DNA from: Bacteroidales bacterium
Lineage (GTDB): Bacteria > Bacteroidota > Bacteroidia > Bacteroidales > P3
Assembly: GCA_024400495.1 (NCBI GenBank)
Contig: JAKSMR010000002.1
Coordinates: forward strand, 62,001 to 126,000
DNA length: 64,000 nt
Reading direction: 5' to 3'
The notes beneath the pieces were generated by a model. The model was not told the origin of the DNA. It saw only the letters and a program-made list of their open reading frames with translations, and ran no database searches. The position numbers and the translations under genes are program-made. Positions 58,331 through 64,000 of this stretch are shown here, piece by piece. The stretch's first letter is position 1, and every line of letters starts with the position of its first letter.

Positions 58331-60598
58331 TTACTGACGACGATGATCATCGCGGTTGCTGCGGCGTTCGCCATCGTGACGGGGACCACGGTCGCCACCT
58401 TCGCGGCGAGGGCCACGGGGACCACGATCGCCACCTTCGTGACGAGGACCACGAGGACGGGGAGCTTCCTCTACATAACCCTCGGGTTTAGGAAGCATAG
58501 CGCGACGGCTCAGCTTGAGCTTGCCGCTCTTCTCGTCGATAGCGATGATCTTAACCTGGATCATATCGCCAACGTTAACTTTACCTTCAAGGGTCTCGGT
58601 ACGAGCCCAGTCGTATTCGCTGATGTGCATGAGGCCTTCTTTGCCGGGGAGGAACTCAAGGAATGCGCCAAACTCAACGATGCTTACCACTTTAGCATCA
58701 TAAACCTGGCCAACTTCGGGAACGGTAGCGATGTCTTTGATCCACTTGATAGCAGCATCGATGCTCTCCTTGTCGGGAGAAGCGACATCGATACGTCCGA
58801 GATCGCCATCCTCTTCGATAGTGATAGTGGAACCGGTCTCGCGCTGGATTTTCTGAATAACTTCGCCACCCTTGCCGATAACAGCGCCGATGAACTCTTT
58901 GGGGATGGTGAACTGAACGATGCGGGGAACGAAAGGCTTGTAATCCTCGCGAGGAGCGGTAATAACCTCTTCGTATTTGCCAAGGATGTGGAGACGACCC
59001 TGACGAGCCTGTTCAAGAGCCTTAGCGAGGACGTCGTAGCTTAGACCGTCGACCTTGATATCCATCTGGCAGGCGGTAATACCGTCGGTAGTACCGGTAA
59101 CTTTGAAGTCCATATCGCCGAGGTGGTCTTCGTCGCCGAGGATGTCGGAGAGGACAGCCCATTTGTCGCCTTTGGAGATAAGACCCATAGCGATACCGGC
59201 GACAGGCTTGCGGATCTTGACGCCAGCGTCCATAAGTGCGAGGCAGCCTGCGCATACGGTAGCCATAGAGGAGGAGCCGTTGCTCTCGAGGATGTCGCTC
59301 ACGAGACGGATGGTGTAGGGACACTCTTCTTCGGTGGGGAGGACCTCCTTGATAGCACGCCATGCCAGGTGGCCGTGACCGACTTCGCGACGGCTGAGGC
59401 CGCGGTTACCCTTCACTTCGCCAGTAGCGAAGGCGGGGAAGTTGTAGTGGAGGAGGAAACGACGGGTGCCTTCGATAACGGCGCCATCGATCACCTGCTC
59501 GTCGAGCTTGGTGCCGAGGGTGCAGGTAGAGAGAGACTGGGTCTCACCACGGGTGAAGATAGCCGAGCCGTGGGCAGAGGGGAGGTAGTCGGTCTCGATC
59601 CAGATAGGACGGATCTCGTCGAGCTGACGGCCGTCGAGACGGGTGCGCTCGTTGAGGACCATATCACGCATAGCCTCTTTCTCGGTATCGTGATAGTAGC
59701 GGTCGATCATGAACTGGATATCGTCGGTGAGGGTTTCCTCGGTATAGTTAGCCTCGATGAACTCTTTCTTGATAGCCTCGAAGCCTTCTTCGCGCATATG
59801 CTTGTTAGCGATGCCCTGCTTAGCGAAGTCGTAGCACTTCTGGTAGCAGGTGTCGTTGATCTTCTGACGCAGTTCTTCGTCGTTGATCTCGTGGCAGTAT
59901 TCGCGTTTCTCGGTCTTGCCTGCCTCAATGGTAAGTTCTGCTATTGCGCGGCACTGGAGCTTGATAGCGTCGTGAGCAGCCTTGAGGGCGTTGAGCATAA
60001 CCTCTTCGCTGACTTCCTTCATCTCGCCTTCCACCATCATAATGTTCTCTTCGGTAGCGGCAACGATGAGGTCGAGGTCGGCCTTTTCAACCTCGGGGAG
60101 AGGAGTATTGATGACATATTCGCCGTTGAGGTAGCTTACGCGAACCTCGGATACGGGGCCGTTGAAGGGGATGTCGCTTACAGCAAGGGCGCTGGCGGCA
60201 GCGAGAGCGGCGAGCTGGTCGGGCATAGTGTTCTTGTCACCGGAGATAAGGGTGATCTGAACCTGCACTTCAGCATGGAAATTGTCGGGGAAGAGGGGAC
60301 GGAGGGCACGGTCTACGAGACGAGCGATGAGGATCTCGTGCTCGGAGGGCTTAGCCTCGCGTTTGAAGAAACCGCCGGGGAAACGGCCCATAGCAGCATA
60401 TTTCTCCTGGTAGTCGACGGTGAGGGGCATGAAGTCAACGTTCTCGCCAGCTTCCTTCTTAGCGCATACGGTAGCGAGGAGCATGGTGTCGTTCATACGA
60501 ACAACGGCAGAGCCGTCGGCCTGTTTGGCAAGTTTGCCAGTTTCGATGGTTACGATAGAGCCATTGCCCATATCGATTTTCTTGGTGATGATGTTCAT
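58331..60598 (-). CDS. pnp: Polyribonucleotide nucleotidyltransferase
   Basis: 755 residues. Two RNase PH domains, the second with [20 protein letters not shown] and [22 protein letters not shown] domain: [21 protein letters not shown]1 domain: [22 protein letters not shown]-terminal Arg/Gly-rich tail ([19 protein letters not shown]) follows, longer than in many homologues and composed of near repeats. It degrades RNA 3' to 5' using phosphate. It is downstream of rpsO, a widely conserved pairing. Confidence 0.97.
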   Translation of the reverse strand: MNIITKKIDMGNGSIVTIETGKLAKQADGSAVVRMNDTMLLATVCAKKEAGENVDFMPLTVDYQEKYAAMGRFPGGFFKREAKPSEHEILIARLVDRALRPLFPDNFHAEVQVQITLISGDKNTMPDQLAALAAASALAVSDIPFNGPVSEVRVSYLNGEYVINTPLPEVEKADLDLIVAATEENIMMVEGEMKEVSEEVMLNALKAAHDAIKLQCRAIAELTIEAGKTEKREYCHEINDEELRQKINDTCYQKCYDFAKQGIANKHMREEGFEAIKKEFIEANYTEETLTDDIQFMIDRYYHDTEKEAMRDMVLNERTRLDGRQLDEIRPIWIETDYLPSAHGSAIFTRGETQSLSTCTLGTKLDEQVIDGAVIEGTRRFLLHYNFPAFATGEVKGNRGLSRREVGHGHLAWRAIKEVLPTEEECPYTIRLVSDILESNGSSSMATVCAGCLALMDAGVKIRKPVAGIAMGLISKGDKWAVLSDILGDEDHLGDMDFKVTGTTDGITACQMDIKVDGLSYDVLAKALEQARQGRLHILGKYEEVITAPREDYKPFVPRIVQFTIPKEFIGAVIGKGGEVIQKIQRETGSTITIEEDGDLGRIDVASPDKESIDAAIKWIKDIATVPEVGQVYDAKVVSIVEFGAFLEFLPGKEGLMHISEYDWARTETLEGKVNVGDMIQVKIIAIDEKSGKLKLSRRAMLPKPEGYVEEAPRPRGPRHEGGDRGPRGPRREGGDRGPRHDGERRSNRDDHRRQ

Positions 60599-60792
60599 TG
60601 TGTTTTACTTTTTTCTTTGTTTCGTCCTACAAAACCTTAGGGAACCGTTCCTTAAGGTGTTTTGGTTTTGGCCGTTCTCTTTGTCTGATGGTTGATAATT
60701 GAGGATTCGCGCCTTATCGTTCCTGCGGCTTCTTTGCCCCTCGTGCGCGAGGAACTATATATACGGAACCTTTTTTAGAAACTACCAATTAA

Positions 60793-60826
60793 GAAAAAAA
60801 AGACCCCCAGAGAACTCCGGAGGTCT
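60793..60826 (-). terminator. Terminator after rpsO
   Basis: On the minus strand AGACCTCC...GGGGGTCT followed by a run of T. It partly separates rpsO from pnp. Confidence 0.8.
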
Positions 60827-60853
60827 CAACCATAACCAAATAAATATGAAAAA

Positions 60854-61123
60854 CTATTTTCTGAGATTGAGTTTTTTGATGATAGCACGATATCTTTCGA
60901 TGTCGGTATCCTTCATGTAGTCCAGCATACGACGACGTTTACCTACGAGACCAACGAGGGCGCGTTCGGTAACCTGGTCTTTCTTGTTCTTTTTCATAAG
61001 TTCGGTGAGGTGCTGGATTCTGTAGGTGAAGAGAGCCACCTGAGCCTCAGCGGAACCGGTATCCTGTGCGTTTTTGCCGTACTGTGCAGCAATTTCTGCT
61101 TTCTTTTCTTTAGTTAAGTACAT
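60854..61123 (-). CDS. rpsO: Ribosomal protein S15
   Basis: 89 residues from the ATG at 61123 (MYLTKEKKAEIAAQYGKNAQ). Standard S15 text follows: DTGSAEAQVALFTYRIQHLT, LVGLVGKRRRMLDYMKDTDI, ERYRAIIKKLNLRK. A longer in-frame start at 61180 lies in the leader and is rejected. S15 binds 16S rRNA and, in other bacteria, represses its own message. Confidence 0.97.
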   Translation of the reverse strand: MYLTKEKKAEIAAQYGKNAQDTGSAEAQVALFTYRIQHLTELMKKNKKDQVTERALVGLVGKRRRMLDYMKDTDIERYRAIIKKLNLRK

Positions 61124-61204
61124 TCTATTGTATATTTTTTTGTTCTTGGATTTTGTTTCGTTTTCGGAATTCAAACTCAATTATCGTCCTCTCGAAAACG
61201 GGTG

Positions 61205-61236
61205 CAAAGATACAACCATTTTTTCAATCAGCCAAA
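61205..61236 (-). promoter_or_regulatory. Consensus promoter of rpsO
   Basis: On the minus strand TTTG (61236-61233), 20 bp, TATCTTTG (61212-61205), then CACCCG. The leader is about 75 nt. Confidence 0.85.
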
Positions 61237-61396
61237 CTTTTTTTCCTCTTTTCCCCCATTTTTCATCAAAAACGTGATATATAGTGCACTTTACGAGTGT
61301 TAAAAATCCTTAAACACTATTCAAAACCCATTCCTTTTTCCGTTTTTCCTCGCTCAAAATCCCAAAATCGGGTCTTTTTTTTCTTTCACCCTCGGC

Positions 61397-61783
61397 CTAA
61401 TACACCATCAGTTTCTTTGTCACCAGCCCTCTGTCGGTATGGATACGGAGGAGATAGGTGGCGTGGGTGAGGCTTAGCACATCCATCACCACCTGGCTGC
61501 CGGAGACGGAGGCGGAGCCCAGGCAACGGCCGAAGAGGTCGTAGATTTCGATGAGTTTCATCTGTGAGGACGAGAGGACATGCACTCTTCCGTGCGCCGG
61601 ATTGGGGTGGATGAGCACTTCCGCCGGGGCGGATCCTACGACGGGGATCTCCACCAGCTGGCCGCCTACGAGGCAAACGCTTTCCCCTGCGTCCGGACAC
61701 AGCCTTTTTGGGGGGAAGCGACACCTTTGGAGAATCCTGAGACCTGCCGCCGTCAACAACCGGCCGGGGAGGCCCCTTTGCAC
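61397..61783 (-). pseudogene. Orphan T9SS type A sorting domain, probable gene remnant
   Basis: A frame of up to 128 residues from a GTG, without a signal peptide. Its C-terminal 75 residues are a T9SS sorting domain: VLIHPNPAHGRVHVLSSS, IEIYDLFGRCLGSASVSG, YLLRIHTDRGLVTKKLMVY. The upstream part (MQRGLPGRLLTAAGLRI...) has unusual Arg/Pro-rich composition and no carrier domain. It looks like the 3' end of a once larger secreted protein gene after deletion. It could be a recombination cassette. Confidence 0.65.
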
Positions 61784-61848
61784 GAAGAGAGCATACCGGA
61801 CCTAACGGCCTGGTGCTTCAATCCCCCGCCGCCCGAAAGCCACACATC

Positions 61849-62436
61849 CTAATCGTCACCCGACTCTACCATCTTTATGGTGGTGAGGCCGCCTTTATTT
61901 CCTACAATAAAGCAGCAAGGCTCTTCGTCGTTATGGATGTAATTGCTCAACACCAATGGCTGGCCTATGATAAAACTCTGGGCTTCGAAACTGTCGTCCA
62001 CGGCCACTTTGCTATGCATCGACGACTTCACCTGATAGCGGCCTTTTCCTTTATGGAGCAATACCAAACGGCGGTTGGGATTCCACGTTATCTCCACTAG
62101 CGTCCCCTGGGGGATATCCGACGAGACGCAAGCCTGTGTCACCACCCTATGCGACGAACGTACAGCCTCGCTATCGCAATAGTCGCTCACAAACGTTTCG
62201 TAATCGGGATAGCCCACAAACTGGGCCAGGATGTCGAGGGTGCTCTCGCGAACGCTCTTATAGCCCTCTATATAGCCCCAGATGCGCTTGAGTGTCGACA
62301 CCCCCAGATGCTTGTTGATACGGCCCTGGATGGCTCCTGCCATATAGATAAAATCGTTCGACGTGACGGCCTTGCAGTTCGACGACTCCTCCACTAGGGC
62401 TCGCAATAAGGCTATGTTCTGATCAGGGTCTTTCAT
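61849..62436 (-). CDS. Hypothetical protein, possible DNA-binding domain
   Basis: 195 residues. The N-terminal 90 are helical (LGVSTLKRIWGYIEGYKSVR, STLDILAQFVGYPDYETFV), resembling a helix-turn-helix-like region that recurs in uncharacterised Bacteroidales proteins. The C-terminal half is beta-rich (GTLVEITWNPNRRLVLLHKG). The start is 17 bp from the MITE-like element A; its leader may run through that element from a TAATTTTG -7 element at 62789-62796. Confidence 0.8.
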   Translation of the reverse strand: MKDPDQNIALLRALVEESSNCKAVTSNDFIYMAGAIQGRINKHLGVSTLKRIWGYIEGYKSVRESTLDILAQFVGYPDYETFVSDYCDSEAVRSSHRVVTQACVSSDIPQGTLVEITWNPNRRLVLLHKGKGRYQVKSSMHSKVAVDDSFEAQSFIIGQPLVLSNYIHNDEEPCCFIVGNKGGLTTIKMVESGDD

Positions 62437-62452
62437 ACGTGGTATTTTTTTT

Positions 62453-62750
62453 AGGTAACCTCTAAAAATTAGTTTTTTTAATCCATTAGACTTAAGCGCT
62501 TTTTGTTTTCTGTCGGCAGGTTTGTTCTCCGGCCGTTGGCCTATCGAAGAGCCACCGGCTCTTCTTCATCTTCATAAAGTCTTTTGCTTTGCAAGACGTT
62601 TCCTCGGCTCGGCAAAGAAAAACAAGTTTTCTCTGCTCTCGCTCTCTTGAAACGTCGAACCATAGCTACGGCTATGCTTCTTCGCCTTTATTTGAAATCC
62701 ACTCGACATAAATTCAAAAATCATCTCAATCTAATTATTAGAGGTTACCT
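62453..62750. mobile_element. MITE-like element A with 20-bp terminal inverted repeats
   Basis: 298 bp bounded by AGGTAACCTCTAAAAATTAG (62453-62472) and its near-perfect inverse CTAATTATTAGAGGTTACCT (62731-62750). No coding frame. The interior includes short palindromes such as CATAGCTACGGCTATG. The outer 20 bp are shared with element B. Confidence 0.7.
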
Positions 62751-62894
62751 TTAGAATCTTCCTACAACTGTCGGGTTGTTTGATTTTGCAAAATTACTAT
62801 TATTTCCGAAAACCGAGCCAGTCCTTTTTTTGGTCCTTTATTCTTGGGGCATTCTCCAAGAATTAGTTTTTATAAATCCCGCAGAGGGTTCTAT

Positions 62895-63074
62895 AGGTGA
62901 CCTCTAATAATTAGATTGAGATGGATTGCTGCTTATTTTTGAGTGATTCTGAGAGGAAGCGCGCAGGTGCATAGCGGTGCTATGTGCCAAGCGGTTGCGC
63001 TTGGAAGCGCCAAAAAGAAGCAGCAAGACGCTCATGCTAATGTCACTCATTTTTCTAATTTTTAGAGGTTACCT
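62895..63074. mobile_element. MITE-like element B with 20-bp terminal inverted repeats
   Basis: 180 bp bounded by AGGTGACCTCTAATAATTAG (62895-62914) and CTAATTTTTAGAGGTTACCT (63055-63074). The left end continues to 62922, matching the right end of element A in inverse over 28 bp. The interior folds on itself (TGAGTGA/TCACTC, TGCTGCTT/AAGCAGCA, GCATAGC/GCTATG), a hairpin-rich nonautonomous element. The last 2 bp overlap the stop codon of the LRR gene. The gap between A and B holds no gene. Confidence 0.7.
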
Positions 63075-64000
63075 ATAATGGTTTAACCACGAACCGGGAG
63101 AAGACCGAATCCCTCTTGTAACGTTCTACCGATTCTGACGGCACCATCAGCACACAACGCTCCGTATTGGTGCCTTCAAAAGTGGAAGGCGTGATCCGAG
63201 GAGGCGTCGCCGACCTTATCACCAGAGTATCCAGATTGTTGAGATTCGCCAACGCGGCAGCACCTATATGCTGTATTTGGGAGCCGAACTCTATATACCT
63301 GCTGAGCGCTGTACGGAACACATATCCTTCGACATAGACCACCGAGTCGGGCAACACGATCCGCGGGACGACAGAGGCCCAAAACGCACTTGTCCTGATC
63401 CTCTTGAGACCAGATGGGAACCTGTAGCTCTTCACGCCAACGATGCCCGCCAGCGAGGATGGCGGCAATTCCTCCATGTTTTCCGGAAGCACGACCTCCT
63501 GTATATAGCTCTGGTCGAAAATGCCCTCATCGATATCCTCCACCGTGGTATCCATCACCAGCCGCTGCAGGTTTGCACAAGACAAGAAAAGACTCATGGT
63601 CTCCTGGTTGCCGCGCATCAGATGACGCGAACGCAGTACCACATGCGTGAGAGCCGTCCCCGAGAAAGCAGCCTTGCAGACAACCTCGAGACTCTCGGGC
63701 AGGACCAATGTGTCTGTAAGGTTCGAGCACTCGAAGAATGCCGACGTCCCGATCCTCCGGAGGCCCTCGGGAAGAGTGAGCCGAGTGATACCCAGCGCCA
63801 TCTCGAACGCCACCGAATCAATCTCCGTTACCGCATAAGTGCGCAAGCCATGCCTGATTGTTGAGGGAATCACCAGATGGCCCTTCACGTCTGAGCCTCC
63901 AATGATATGAGCCTTGCCATCTACCACAGAACATCGCAGGCAGTTCCCCTCCGGAGTCTCTACCTCGAAGGGGCGGATATCCACGTGGCGATAAGCATGC
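63073..64000 (-). CDS. BspA-type leucine-rich repeat protein (5' end beyond window)
   Basis: At least 308 residues; the frame stays open past the GTG at 63984 to the window edge, so the N-terminus is missing. LRR segments include SVAFEMALGITRLTLPEGLR, RIGTSAFFECSNLTDTLVLP and LKRIRTSAFWASVVPRIVLP, ending with TPPRITPSTFEGTNTERCVL and MVPSESVERYKRDSVFSRFV, the usual BspA closing unit. Surface protein or secreted adhesin fragment; no sorting domain at the C-terminus. Its TAG stop overlaps the right end of MITE-like element B. Confidence 0.88.
   Translation of the reverse strand, partial: HAYRHVDIRPFEVETPEGNCLRCSVVDGKAHIIGGSDVKGHLVIPSTIRHGLRTYAVTEIDSVAFEMALGITRLTLPEGLRRIGTSAFFECSNLTDTLVLPESLEVVCKAAFSGTALTHVVLRSRHLMRGNQETMSLFLSCANLQRLVMDTTVEDIDEGIFDQSYIQEVVLPENMEELPPSSLAGIVGVKSYRFPSGLKRIRTSAFWASVVPRIVLPDSVVYVEGYVFRTALSRYIEFGSQIQHIGAAALANLNNLDTLVIRSATPPRITPSTFEGTNTERCVLMVPSESVERYKRDSVFSRFVVKPL

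Noticed and set aside
59123-60640. A 505-codon plus-strand frame opposite pnp
   Set aside because: Shadow of pnp; no recognisable domain, and pnp is unmistakable.

Overview
The window looks like a chromosomal segment of an uncultured Bacteroidales (Bacteroidota) bacterium. Many genes are preceded by the Bacteroidota promoter pattern TTTG-N19/20-TAnnTTTG (usually TATCTTTGCA), there are lipoproteins, BspA-type leucine-rich repeat proteins and type IX secretion C-terminal domains, and the housekeeping genes (aspS, infC, rpmI, rplT, rplS, thrS, purM, rpsO, pnp) are of the kind found in this phylum.

Bases 1 to about 15,210 are part of a Mu-like prophage. From a divergent promoter pair near 5.4 kb, one arm runs left (protease/scaffold, major capsid, tail sheath, tail tube, tail assembly chaperone with a second reading frame, tape measure cut by the window edge). 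The other arm runs right (small and large terminase, DUF1320, portal, MuF-type head protein, gpG-like protein, DUF1834). A leftward block of small genes follows (12.2-15.2 kb, including DUF3164 and DUF4406 proteins). No MuA/MuB transposition genes, repressor or Gam gene lies to its right, so the element looks truncated. Its most interesting locus is the MuF head protein, which carries a C-terminal papain-fold toxin-like domain. A small convergent gene with its own consensus promoter overlaps its 3' end and is a candidate immunity gene.

From 15.5 to 24.9 kb come an AT-richer ECF sigma/membrane protein/exported protein operon, an initiator tRNA, a second ECF sigma factor with a polytopic membrane partner, a DsbD-type thiol:disulfide interchange protein, a small lipoprotein, and a Na/phosphate cotransporter behind an 11-bp-phased Pho-box-like array. 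A tRNA-Gly(CCC) follows. From 24.9 to 38.3 kb are a lipoprotein, a YitT-family protein, a glycosyltransferase, an OmpA-family propeller protein with a small exported partner, an 833-residue membrane protein with aspS, a nitroreductase and an MBL-fold lipoprotein.

From 38.5 to 43.4 kb is a translation cluster (infC with a probable AUA start, rpmI, rplT, rplS, then thrS). From 43.5 to 58.2 kb are an acetyltransferase, a giant T9SS-exported surface protein (LRRs plus about 18 fifty-residue Cys repeats) in an operon with an outer-membrane barrel, an alpha-L-fucosidase, an acyl-CoA ligase, purM, a porin-like protein with a beta-flower repeat protein, and a divergent phosphoglycerate kinase paralogue. 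The right end has rpsO-pnp, an orphan T9SS sorting domain, a DNA-binding-like gene, two small MITE-like elements sharing terminal inverted repeats, and a partial LRR protein.

The strongest patterns that the genes do not explain are five intergenic arrays built of degenerate 11-bp units (22.1, 31.7, 40.7, 50.2 and 56.5 kb), the MITE pair at 62.5-63.1 kb, and a 22-bp inverted repeat at the prophage/host boundary.
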